Part shown: positions 40,571-48,891 of the stretch, piece after piece
Numbering within the stretch: position 1 is the first letter of the stretch
How the letters are laid out: each line of letters begins with the position of its first letter
NCBI RefSeq assembly: GCF_020911725.1
Contig: NZ_CP076620.1
Coordinates: 12,501-76,500 of the forward strand
Direction of reading: 5' to 3'
From: Clostridium cadaveris
Lineage (GTDB): Bacteria > Bacillota > Clostridia > Clostridiales > Clostridiaceae
Length of the DNA: 64,000 bases
The notes under the pieces: model-generated
The model's database searches: none
Seen by the model: only the letters and a program-made list of their open reading frames with translations
What the model was told of the DNA's origin: nothing
Translations under genes and position numbers: made by a program

Positions 40571-41752
40571 TTAAGTTATGGAAATATATGGATACAATGT
40601 AACGCCTTTAACTACACGGTTAACTTCTCCTGATGGGCATGGGTTATCAGGTGTTAATCCTATAGATAAAGATTTTAATACTGCTAATGTTTGAGCAAAA
40701 ATGATGTAACCTAATCCAAGCTCTATATTATTTAATGTGCATCCTATATTATAAGAGAATGAATAGTCAGCTAAAGTGTTTATAGATTCACATTGCTCAT
40801 TATATACAACAACGATTTTATTTCTTTTTCTTTGATTGCTTATTTCTTTTATCAAATCAAGTTCGTATTTTCTTGTATATTCATCATCACTAACATATAC
40901 AACTATAAGTGTAGTGTCATCTATGATTGACTTAGGTCCATGTCTAAATCCCAATGGAGTATCATACATAGTGACAACATTGCCTGCTGTTAGTTCAAGC
41001 ATTTTTAATGACGATTCTTGAGATATTCCTTTTAAGACATTACTTCCTAGATAAACGATTCTTTGAAAATCATACTCATCAACTATTTGTTTTACGACTT
41101 TATAGTTGTTATCTAAGAAGTCCTGAGCAGCTGCACAAATTTTGTTTATTGTAAAAACTTTATCGTCTATTGAGTCTAAATTAAATATTAAATAAGCTGC
41201 TAAATACATATTAGTGAAACTTGATGTCATTGCAAAAGATTGATCATGAGTTTCATCTGTTAAGTTTATTGCATAACAGTGATTTGCTTCTTCTGATATT
41301 TTAGATAAAGCACCATTTTTATTACAAGTTATAAATAAGTTATATAAATTATCACATACTGCTTCAGCAGCATCTACAGCACCAATTGATTCTGGTGAAT
41401 TTCCAGAACGTCCAAAACTTATTAATAAAGTTGGCTTGGTTTTTGATAAATAAGTTTCTGGAGAAGCTACTATATCAGTTGTTGCATAAGATTTAACTTT
41501 ATAGTTAAGTAATTTATTTAAATAAGAGTATAGAGAGTTACCTACAAACTCACTTGTACCAGCTCCTGTAAAAATTACATCATAATCTTCACAAGTAATA
41601 ACTTGATTTATAAATTTTTGAATTAACTCTTTATTTTCTTTAATTTGATCACAAGTCTTTTTCCAAGTCTTAGGTTGTTGATAAATTTCATTTAAAGTAA
41701 AAGTTGATGAAGTATTCTTCATTTCTTCTTCGTTGATATTAAAAATGTTCAT
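40571..41752 (-). CDS. AgaS-like SIS-domain aldose/ketose isomerase (amino-sugar phosphate)
   Basis: 393 aa with two SIS domains. FTGAGTSEFVGNSLYSYL, YATTDIVASPETYL, PTLLISFGRSGNSPESIGAVDAAE and GFRHGPKSIIDDTTLIVVYVS match AgaS-type proteins, which deaminate/isomerise galactosamine 6-phosphate or similar sugars. It lacks the glutaminase half of GlmS and the MurQ signature. The start at 41752 has GGGGGATATG upstream; a longer frame adds 38 implausible residues. It is divergent from the first PTS gene and probably handles the sugar phosphate that the PTS delivers. Confidence 0.8.
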   Translation of the reverse strand: MNIFNINEEEMKNTSSTFTLNEIYQQPKTWKKTCDQIKENKELIQKFINQVITCEDYDVIFTGAGTSEFVGNSLYSYLNKLLNYKVKSYATTDIVASPETYLSKTKPTLLISFGRSGNSPESIGAVDAAEAVCDNLYNLFITCNKNGALSKISEEANHCYAINLTDETHDQSFAMTSSFTNMYLAAYLIFNLDSIDDKVFTINKICAAAQDFLDNNYKVVKQIVDEYDFQRIVYLGSNVLKGISQESSLKMLELTAGNVVTMYDTPLGFRHGPKSIIDDTTLIVVYVSDDEYTRKYELDLIKEISNQRKRNKIVVVYNEQCESINTLADYSFSYNIGCTLNNIELGLGYIIFAQTLAVLKSLSIGLTPDNPCPSGEVNRVVKGVTLYPYISIT

Positions 41753-41878
41753 AACATATCCCCCTATTATAAATATAAGCTGTATATTTTCTATTATAAT
41801 GGTAGCTTTTTTAAATACAATGCAACTACTAAAACATATAATATGTGTGTTAAAAAATGCAAACATTATTTATATTAA

Positions 41879-41891
41879 GAAATATAATTTC
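41879..41891. promoter_or_regulatory. Candidate RpiR operator, site 1
   Basis: Palindromic GAAATATAATTTC within AAGAAA-N5-TTTCAA, in the divergent region between the AgaS-type gene and the first EIIBC gene. The same GAAA-N5-TTTC layout recurs at 44511 and 44719. Confidence 0.4.
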
Positions 41892-41992
41892 AATAACTAT
41901 GAAAAATATTAAATAATAATTTTAGAAAAATTCGAATATAAATACAATAAGATTTGGTTTTTATAAAATATTTATTAAAATGGGGTGTTAGA

Positions 41993-43411
41993 ATGACAAA
42001 TCAAGAACTATCGAAAAAAATTCTTGAATTGGTTGGCGGGAAAGAAAACGTAATTTCAGCATTTAACTGTATGACGCGTCTTCGTATAAACATCAAAGAC
42101 AATTCTAAAGTCAATGTTACTGAACTAAAACAGTTAGATGGCGTTCTTGGCGTAGTTAAGGATTCAACTCTTCAAGTAGTACTAGGTCCTGGAAAAGCAA
42201 AAAAAGTTTGTGACTTATTTGTTAAGGATGCTGATATGGCTAAGGGAGAATCTCTTGACTGGAAACAAAACAAGGAAGCTATAAAGGCTGGTCAGCATCA
42301 GAATAATTTTAAGATGGCATTGAGAACTATAGCGGACATATTTATACCAATGCTTCCTGCTATAATAGCAGCTGGATTATTTAATGGATTTGCAAGCTTA
42401 ATAGGACAACTTGCTCCAGCACAAATTGCTGCAAAAGAAGGATTTATATTTATTTTACAAACAGTATTTTCACTTATAGGAGGAGCTTTCTTAGGCTACT
42501 TTGCTATATATACTGGTATTAGTGCAGCAAGAAAATTTGGAGCAACTCCTGCTCTTGGTGGTATGTTAGGAGCTATGTCAATAATGGCACAAATAAATAC
42601 TATATCTACAGCTTTAGGACTTTATAATGCAGATGTACCTCTTAATTCTATTTTAACAACAGGAAAAGGCGGTATCATCGGAGTTATATTTGGAGTTTGG
42701 ATACTTGCAAAGGTAGAAAATGCAGTGCGTAAACACGTACCAGATGTTTTAGATCTTATCGTGACTCCACTTATTTCATTATTAGTTGTTGGGGTATTAT
42801 TTGTATTAATCATAATGCCAGCCACAGGATTTATTTCTGACTGGTTAGTAAGTGCACTTTCATTGCTTATAAATTCAAGTAATCCAATAATTTCAGTTAT
42901 ATCTGGATATGTACTTGCAGCTGTGTTCTTACCAATGGTACTTTTAGGATTACATCATGGATTAATACCAATTTATGCCATACAACTTCAGCAGATGGGA
43001 GGAGTATCATTATTTCCAGTACTAGCAATGGCTGGAGCTGGACAAGTTGGGGCATCAATAGCTATATATCTTAAGGCAAGAAAATGTGGAAATACTCGTT
43101 TAAAGAAGGTTATAGCAGGAGCTCTTCCAGCAGGATTTTTAGGAGTTGGAGAACCTTTAATATATGGGGTAACTCTTCTAATGGGTAAACCGTTTATAAC
43201 AGCAGGCCTTGGAGCGGGCTTTGGTGGTGCATTTGTAATGCTTATGAAAGTTATGGCTACAGCTTGGGGACCATCAGGTCTTGTAGCGATACCACTTATG
43301 CAAACAGGTTCTATGATGCTTTATTATTTATTAGGATTAGTAATTTCATATGTAGCAGGATTTATAATCACAGCTATGGTCATAAAAGAAAACGAAGTTG
43401 CAAATGTATAG
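41993..43411 (+). CDS. PTS EIIBC component (glucose/glucoside superfamily), copy 1
   Basis: 472 aa. The EIIB domain (1-80) has the phosphorylatable Cys in SAFNCMTRLRINI. EIIC (from about 105) has LPAIIAAGLFNGFASLIG, the GGMLGAMSIM region and LHHGLIPIYAIQLQQMGG and GFLGVGEPLIYGVTL motifs. There is no EIIA domain, so it must use an EIIA encoded elsewhere, like MurP-type permeases. The ATG at 41993 with GGGGTG upstream is chosen. The SIS isomerase and RpiR neighbours suggest an amino-sugar substrate. Confidence 0.88.
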   Translation: MTNQELSKKILELVGGKENVISAFNCMTRLRINIKDNSKVNVTELKQLDGVLGVVKDSTLQVVLGPGKAKKVCDLFVKDADMAKGESLDWKQNKEAIKAGQHQNNFKMALRTIADIFIPMLPAIIAAGLFNGFASLIGQLAPAQIAAKEGFIFILQTVFSLIGGAFLGYFAIYTGISAARKFGATPALGGMLGAMSIMAQINTISTALGLYNADVPLNSILTTGKGGIIGVIFGVWILAKVENAVRKHVPDVLDLIVTPLISLLVVGVLFVLIIMPATGFISDWLVSALSLLINSSNPIISVISGYVLAAVFLPMVLLGLHHGLIPIYAIQLQQMGGVSLFPVLAMAGAGQVGASIAIYLKARKCGNTRLKKVIAGALPAGFLGVGEPLIYGVTLLMGKPFITAGLGAGFGGAFVMLMKVMATAWGPSGLVAIPLMQTGSMMLYYLLGLVISYVAGFIITAMVIKENEVANV

Positions 43412-43428
43412 ATTTTTTTAAAATTAAC

Positions 43429-43470
43429 AATAAGGGAATAATGGCTTTGTCCATTATTCCTTTATTAAAT
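43429..43470 (+). terminator. Terminator after EIIBC copy 1
   Basis: 16-bp arms AATAAGGGAATAATGG / CCATTATTCCTTTATT with one G-T pair and a 6-nt loop. The 3' flank is AT-rich with a weak T-tract. Confidence 0.7.
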
Positions 43471-43588
43471 TTGAAATTATGAATTGATATGTGATTTTTT
43501 ACATATAATACATGATTAGAAGTTGAAAATAAGAAATTGAAGATATATTATTATATTTATATAAAAAAATTAAGAGAGTGGTGAGAGT

Positions 43589-44428
43589 GTGAAAAGCATA
43601 TTTCTTAGGCTTTACGAAGCGCAAGATATAGCTAGTGAAACTGAAAAGGCTGTTATTGGATACTTATTAAAGAATCCAGAAGATGTGATGAATCTTAATG
43701 TAAGGGAATTAGCAGATAAGACTTTTTCATCACCTTCGACTATAATACGTATGTGTCAAAGGGTAGGATTTGAGGGGTATAAGGATTTCAGACAGACTAT
43801 GATTTATGAGATAGCTTCGAAAAATAATAAAAGAGATAATGAAATAGAAGATGTATCTCAATATGACAGTATAAGTGAAATAATAAAAAAAGTAACATAT
43901 AAGAACATAGCATCTTTAGAAGAAACTATGAATTTAGTTGATGATGAAACACTTGAAAAATGTGTAGAGATTATAGATAATGCCAAAAACATATGCCTTT
44001 ATGGAATAGGAGCATCTCTTTGTGTAGCTAGAGATGCATACTTAAAGTTTTTAAGATTAAATAAACAGTGTACTATAAATGATGACTTACACTCACAATT
44101 ACTTCAGGCTAAAAATATGAATAGTAATGATGTTGGAATTGTAATCTCTTATTCTGGATATACAGTTGAGATGATAGAATGTATGAGAATAATGAAAGAA
44201 AACAATGTTCCTCTCATAGCTATAACACGGAATACCCCATCAATAGTAGCAAAGCTTGGTGATTATGTTCTCTATATACCATCTACTGAGCCTACATTTA
44301 GAAGTGCGGCTATGGTATCAAGAATGGCACAGTTGAATATAATAGATCTATTATTTACAGCATTGATGAATAGAGAATATGAGAAGTCTTTAAAAGTAAT
44401 CCGAAATAATTCTATAGAAAAATCATAA
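43589..44428 (+). CDS. RpiR family transcriptional regulator (HTH plus SIS)
   Basis: 279 aa. The HTH_6 domain (1-77) includes NVRELADKTFSSPSTIIRMCQRVGFEGYKDFRQTM. The SIS effector domain (about 125-250) has NICLYGIGASLCVARDAYLKFLRL and VGIVISYSGYTVEMIECMRIMKE. Members sense sugar phosphates and repress or activate sugar genes. GTG start with GAGTGGTGAGAG upstream. It lies between two nearly identical EIIBC genes and is the probable regulator of both. Confidence 0.9.
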   Translation: MKSIFLRLYEAQDIASETEKAVIGYLLKNPEDVMNLNVRELADKTFSSPSTIIRMCQRVGFEGYKDFRQTMIYEIASKNNKRDNEIEDVSQYDSISEIIKKVTYKNIASLEETMNLVDDETLEKCVEIIDNAKNICLYGIGASLCVARDAYLKFLRLNKQCTINDDLHSQLLQAKNMNSNDVGIVISYSGYTVEMIECMRIMKENNVPLIAITRNTPSIVAKLGDYVLYIPSTEPTFRSAAMVSRMAQLNIIDLLFTALMNREYEKSLKVIRNNSIEKS

Positions 44429-44482
44429 AAAAGGCTATATCGAATCGATTTTACAAATCGGCTTTGATACAGCCTTTTTTAT
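44427..44482 (+). terminator. Terminator of the RpiR gene
   Basis: Long hairpin AAAAAAGGCT.TATC...TCGATTT / AAATCG..GATACAGCCTTTTTT overlapping the stop codon. Confidence 0.85.
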
Positions 44483-44510
44483 ACATAAAGTGAAATTTTT
44501 AATTGATTAT

Positions 44511-44523
44511 GAAATTTGATTTC
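44511..44523. promoter_or_regulatory. Candidate RpiR operator, site 2
   Basis: TGAAATTTGATTTCA, a 5-bp-arm dyad with N5 centre, between the RpiR gene and EIIBC copy 2. Confidence 0.4.
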
Positions 44524-44718
44524 ATATTTCTAATTAATGAAAATTAATACTAAAAAATGAGATTTTTATAATAAAAATTCATTATACTTTTTATGGCTTT
44601 AAACGACAAACGTGTTATATTTTTTAAATATAAAAATATAATAATTCAATAAAAATTACAGAAAAAATGTAAAATATTTTATTAAAAGTTTTTTTGTTTA
44701 AATAGATTTTCAACTTAA

Positions 44719-44731
44719 GAAACAATGTTTC
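44719..44731. promoter_or_regulatory. Candidate RpiR operator, site 3
   Basis: GAAACAATGTTTC within AAGAAA-N5-TTTCAA, about 118 bases before the EIIBC copy 2 start. Its outer bases match site 1 exactly. Confidence 0.45.
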
Positions 44732-44849
44732 AATAAATGCTTATATTATTGATTTAAAACGTTAACAATCTTAAAATATAGTTGATGATAAAACAAATGT
44801 TGAGATCTTATAATAGTTTTTCAATAAAAAAATAAAAAGGGGTGTTAAA

Positions 44850-46268
44850 ATGACAAATCAAGAGTTATCAAAAAAGATTCTTGAATTAGTAGGAGGACAA
44901 TCTAATGTAATTTCTGCATTTAATTGCATGACTCGTCTTCGTATTAATATTAAAGACAAATCACAAGTTAAATTAGATGCTTTAAAGGCAGTTGATGGGG
45001 TTCTTGGAGTAGTTGAGGATAATACACTTCAAGTAGTACTTGGGCCAGGAAAGGCTAAGAAGGTTTGCGATTTATTTGTTAAAGATGCTGGGGTGACTAG
45101 TGCTGCATCTTCTGACTGGAAAGAAAATAAGGAATCTATAAAGTCTAGTCAAGGTCAAAGCAAAGTTAAAGAAGCATTAAGAACTATAGCAGATATATTT
45201 ATACCAATGCTTCCAGCAATTATAGCAGCTGGTTTATTTAACGGTTTTGCTAGTTTAATAGGGCAAATGGCTCCAGCACAAATTGCTGCAAAAGAAGGAT
45301 TTATATTTATATTACAAACAGTATTTTCTCTTATAGGTGGAGGATTCTTAAGCTATTTTGCTATATACACAGGTATAAATGCAGCGAAGAAATTTGGAGC
45401 AACTCCTGCACTTGGTGGAATGTTAGGCGCAATGTCAATAATGCCACAGATAAATACTATATCTACTGCATTAGGACTTTTCAATGCTGAAGTTCCTCTT
45501 GAGTCTATATTAACTACTGGAAAAGGTGGTATTATAGGAGTTATCTTTGGAGTTTGGATACTTTCAAAGGTTGAAAATTCAATACGTAAGCGTGTGCCAG
45601 ATGTTTTAGATCTTATAGTAACTCCATTTGTATCTTTAATTATAGTTGCAGTAATATTTGTATTAATAATAATGCCTATTACTGGATATCTTTCAGATTG
45701 GTTAGTAGGAGCACTTTCTTTACTTATAAATTCAACAAATCCTGTAGTTTCTGTAATCTCAGGTTTTGTATTATCAGCACTATTTTTACCAATGGTACTT
45801 TTAGGATTACATCATGGGCTTATTCCAATATATGCTATTCAGCTTGAGCAAATGGGAGGAGTTTCATTATTCCCTGTACTTGCTATGGCTGGAGCAGGTC
45901 AAGTTGGAGCTGCAATTGCTATATATATGAAAGCAAAAAAATGTGGCAATATTCGTTTAAAGAAAGTTATAGCGGGTGCACTTCCAGCAGGATTCTTAGG
46001 AGTTGGCGAGCCGCTTATCTATGGAGTAACTCTTCCAATGGGAAAACCATTCATAACAGCAGGAATAGGTGCTGGATTTGGTGGAGCTTTTGTAATGATT
46101 ATGAAAGTTGTTGCTACATCTTGGGGACCATCAGGACTTGTTGCTATACCTCTTATGAAAACTGGAGCTATGATGATGTATTTCCTAATAGGATTAGTAA
46201 TTTCATATGTTGCAGGATTCATAATAACAGCACTATTTATAAAAGAAAAAGATGTTGAAAATGCATAG
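44850..46268 (+). CDS. PTS EIIBC component (glucose/glucoside superfamily), copy 2
   Basis: 472 aa, the same length and domain layout as the gene at 41993 and matching it at most positions, including SAFNCMTRLRINI and LHHGLIPIYAIQL. Differences cluster in the EIIB-EIIC linker (about 82-105) and scattered hydrophobic exchanges. GGGGTG precedes the ATG, as for copy 1. A duplication is clear. The copies may differ in substrate or regulation. Confidence 0.88.
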   Translation: MTNQELSKKILELVGGQSNVISAFNCMTRLRINIKDKSQVKLDALKAVDGVLGVVEDNTLQVVLGPGKAKKVCDLFVKDAGVTSAASSDWKENKESIKSSQGQSKVKEALRTIADIFIPMLPAIIAAGLFNGFASLIGQMAPAQIAAKEGFIFILQTVFSLIGGGFLSYFAIYTGINAAKKFGATPALGGMLGAMSIMPQINTISTALGLFNAEVPLESILTTGKGGIIGVIFGVWILSKVENSIRKRVPDVLDLIVTPFVSLIIVAVIFVLIIMPITGYLSDWLVGALSLLINSTNPVVSVISGFVLSALFLPMVLLGLHHGLIPIYAIQLEQMGGVSLFPVLAMAGAGQVGAAIAIYMKAKKCGNIRLKKVIAGALPAGFLGVGEPLIYGVTLPMGKPFITAGIGAGFGGAFVMIMKVVATSWGPSGLVAIPLMKTGAMMMYFLIGLVISYVAGFIITALFIKEKDVENA

Positions 46269-46316
46269 AAATTAAGTAGTTTTTAAGGCTATGATACGAT
46301 ATGCTTTTTTTAAAAT

Positions 46317-46345
46317 TAAAAAAGGAGCCACAGGCTCCCTTTTTA
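46317..46345. terminator. Bidirectional terminator EIIBC / ABC permease
   Basis: Stem AAAAAGGAGCC / GGCTCCCTTTTT with a very short loop, A-run on one side and T-run on the other, between two convergent genes. Confidence 0.9.
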
Positions 46346-46367
46346 AATATGTCAATATTAATTAATC

Positions 46368-47600
46368 TTAAATCTTTTCTTTCTTTAACCACTTTAACGC
46401 ATTTCTTAACTTTACAGGATTTCCATACATCAAAGTTCCACGACGATATATCTTTGCACCAAATACACCTGTAAGAAGAGTTGAAGCTATTAAAATAGCC
46501 AAAGAAATTATGATATTTATTGCTGACACTGATCCCATAGAAACTCTTACAAACATAGCCATACATGAACTGAATGGAACATAGGACAATACCTTCATAA
46601 GCATACTTTCAGGATTATTTGTCATTCCAAACATTACTGCAAGGAATACAGCAACATATATGAAAGTTATTGTACCAGCGCTTGAATTTACCTCTTCAGG
46701 TTTAGAAACTAAAGCTCCAACTGCTCCAAATATGAATGCATAGAATAGATATCCTAAGATTCCGAAAACGGCAAATACTGCTATAACATTCAGAGGAATG
46801 TCAAATATCATATCTAGTTTTCCACCCCAATTAGCATTGTTAAGTTTATAGGTCAATATACCAGATAAAAGTATTGCACCAGATTGAATTACACTGGCTA
46901 TAGTTGTAGCGATTACCTTACCAAATATTAAACTATTACTGCTTGTACTTGTTACTAAAACTTCCATAGCACGATTGCTTTTTTCTGTAGTTACTGAAAC
47001 AGCTATCATTTGTCCATAGAATATTATTAAAAAGTATAAAAAGAATATTAATATATAAGTATAACCAAAATTTTTAACAGAGTCTTTCCCTAAGATGGTT
47101 ACATTTGATTCTATAGGAATGCTATATAAAGCATCTATTTCTACAGGGTCTAACCCCTTAGATGTAAGAATTTCATCTCGGTAAAGCTTTGTTAATGCAG
47201 TTTCAAAAGTAGATTTATTTGAATCGCTCATACTACTGTTTTTTACTAAGTAAGTATAGCTAGTTGGTGTATTTATAACGAAACCTGCCTTTATAGTATC
47301 ATCACTAACTAAATCCTCAATTTCCTTTTCGCTTGAAACTAGTTTAAAATCAGCTTCAGGGAAGAAGCTTTTAAAGTAATCTGAATTGGAAATAACTCCC
47401 CCTCTATCATATACTGCAAAGCTGCTTGCAGAGTCAGAAGAACCTCCGAATTTTGAAAATATATTTGAGAAATCTATCATTGTAGGTAGTGTTAGCCCAA
47501 TTATTAATATAGCTGATATAATGCATGTAGTTAAAATGTAGCTTTTGCTTTTTAAATAGTTCATGAGTTCGAATTTTAATACGGTAAAAAATTGCTTCAT
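46368..47600 (-). CDS. ABC transporter permease (NatB-like, ABC2_membrane_3)
   Basis: 410 aa. One transmembrane segment near residue 20-40, a large extracytoplasmic domain (about 45-170), then five to six segments from about 178. ILIFFLYFLIIFYGQMIAVSVTTEKSNRAMEVLVTSTSSNSLIFGKVIA is the hallmark of NatB/ABC-2 exporters. Its ATG overlaps the stop codon of the ATPase gene, so the two form one exporter. The substrate (Na+, peptide or drug) cannot be told. Confidence 0.87.
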   Translation of the reverse strand: MKQFFTVLKFELMNYLKSKSYILTTCIISAILIIGLTLPTMIDFSNIFSKFGGSSDSASSFAVYDRGGVISNSDYFKSFFPEADFKLVSSEKEIEDLVSDDTIKAGFVINTPTSYTYLVKNSSMSDSNKSTFETALTKLYRDEILTSKGLDPVEIDALYSIPIESNVTILGKDSVKNFGYTYILIFFLYFLIIFYGQMIAVSVTTEKSNRAMEVLVTSTSSNSLIFGKVIATTIASVIQSGAILLSGILTYKLNNANWGGKLDMIFDIPLNVIAVFAVFGILGYLFYAFIFGAVGALVSKPEEVNSSAGTITFIYVAVFLAVMFGMTNNPESMLMKVLSYVPFSSCMAMFVRVSMGSVSAINIIISLAILIASTLLTGVFGAKIYRRGTLMYGNPVKLRNALKWLKKEKI

Positions 47601-48514
47601 TATTTGTCACCTGCCTTTAAAACGAAAATATCGGTTAATGTAGGTTCATATTCACCGAATTTTTCAATGTCAATATCAGATGATAATATTGATTTTAGCA
47701 AATCATTTTTAGTGTAAGAGCCAATTAGTTCTAATACTATAAACTCCTTTTTTATCTCTGATACATTTATCATTGAATGAAATGAATTTTCACATATATC
47801 TTTTAGTTCCTCTAAGGAATAATTATTAGCACTTAATATTAATCTGTTTTTACCGAAATCTTTTTTAATTTCTTTTAAATTTCCGCTTAGTACTATAGTA
47901 CCTTCTTTTACGATAGCAATTTCTTCACAAAACTCTTCAACATAACTCATTTGGTGGCTTGAAAATATTACAATTTTATTTTCTACAATTAATTCTCTTA
48001 TAACATCTTTTAGAATTTGAGAGTTTACTGGGTCTAAACCACTAAAAGGCTCGTCCAATATTACAATTTCAGGATTACACACTAAGGTTTGAGCTAATTG
48101 TATTTTTTGTTGATTTCCTTTTGAAAGAGTTTCTAGTTTTTTGTTTTCATATTCTTCAACACCAAGTCTTTGAAGCCATTTTTTCATATTGGCTTTTGCA
48201 TCTTTCTTAGATATTCCCCTTAACATGGCTAAGTAGATTATTTGGTCGTTTATTTTTTTCTTTGGATATAGGCCTCTTTCTTCTGGAAGATAACCTATTT
48301 GATGTTGTGAGGGTTTAAAAGGTTTTCCGTCAAGTAGGATTTCTCCATCTGTGGCTCTGAATACATCCATTAAAATACGAATGGTTGTAGTTTTTCCAGC
48401 CCCATTTCTACCAAGCAATCCTAAAGCTGAACCACTTTTGGCTGAGAATGATATTCCATGAAGAACTTCTTTTGTATCAAAGCTCTTGCGTAAATTTTTC
48501 ACTTCAAGTTCCAT
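47600..48514 (-). CDS. ABC transporter ATP-binding protein (NatA-like)
   Basis: 304 aa. Walker A LLGRNGAGKTTTIRIL, Q-loop region GYLPEERGLYPKKKI, signature LSKGNQQKIQLAQTL, Walker B EIVILDEPFSGLDPVN and the H-loop in SSHQMSY. The C-terminal ~90 residues are a domain common in ABC-2 ATPases. GGAGGA precedes the ATG. The EERGLYP variant is typical of NatA-type exporters. Confidence 0.92.
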   Translation of the reverse strand: MELEVKNLRKSFDTKEVLHGISFSAKSGSALGLLGRNGAGKTTTIRILMDVFRATDGEILLDGKPFKPSQHQIGYLPEERGLYPKKKINDQIIYLAMLRGISKKDAKANMKKWLQRLGVEEYENKKLETLSKGNQQKIQLAQTLVCNPEIVILDEPFSGLDPVNSQILKDVIRELIVENKIVIFSSHQMSYVEEFCEEIAIVKEGTIVLSGNLKEIKKDFGKNRLILSANNYSLEELKDICENSFHSMINVSEIKKEFIVLELIGSYTKNDLLKSILSSDIDIEKFGEYEPTLTDIFVLKAGDK

Positions 48515-48797
48515 GTAAATCCTCCAATTTAAATTTATTTATATATTAAGATATAAAACGATAGTAAACTTATTAATAAAGTTTGTCAATATTAACATGA
48601 TTTTCATAATATTAAATTTACATTAAACTATAGAAGATTTTTTTCTATAATGTTTAATGAAGACTTAAGGTTTTATAAAGAATTAGATAAGTTTATATTG
48701 GTATAATGTATTATGTTGAATTGTTTATTTGTAATTTGTTTGTAAAGTTTTACAACTAAATTACTGCTATTATAAATTTCGTTAAAGTGATTTGTAT
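48515..48797. other. Divergent intergenic region (ABC exporter / dlt-like operon)
   Basis: No gene. It is strongly AT-rich. A perfect TATAAT at 48702-48707 facing the dlt-like operon has no good -35; it would leave a leader of about 180 bases containing the palindrome at 48798. Confidence 0.45.
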
Positions 48798-48827
48798 TTA
48801 ATTACTAAATATATATTTAGCAATTAA
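48798..48827. promoter_or_regulatory. 30-bp palindrome upstream of the dlt-like operon
   Basis: The perfect 16-bp palindrome CTAAATATATATTTAG (48805-48820) is extended by TTAATT on the left and AATTAA on the right, with one mismatched pair between. It ends 64 bases before the first start codon. It could be an operator or an RNA hairpin in the leader. Confidence 0.5.
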
Positions 48828-48891
48828 CTTCTAAGAGAAGATATTTAATTGACGAAATGATTTTTATTAAACAAATGAAAGGAGAATTATA

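Larger units (their letters stand above)
44483..44849 (+). other. Regulatory intergenic region upstream of EIIBC copy 2
   Basis: 367 bases without a gene. It contains two palindromic sites of the same design, GAAATTTGATTTC and GAAACAATGTTTC (listed separately), and AT-rich promoter-like segments without a clear -35/-10 pair. Confidence 0.5.

Noticed and set aside
40571-41752. MurQ etherase or GlmS assignment for the SIS protein
   Set aside because: It has two SIS domains with AgaS-type motifs, no glutaminase domain and no MurQ signature.
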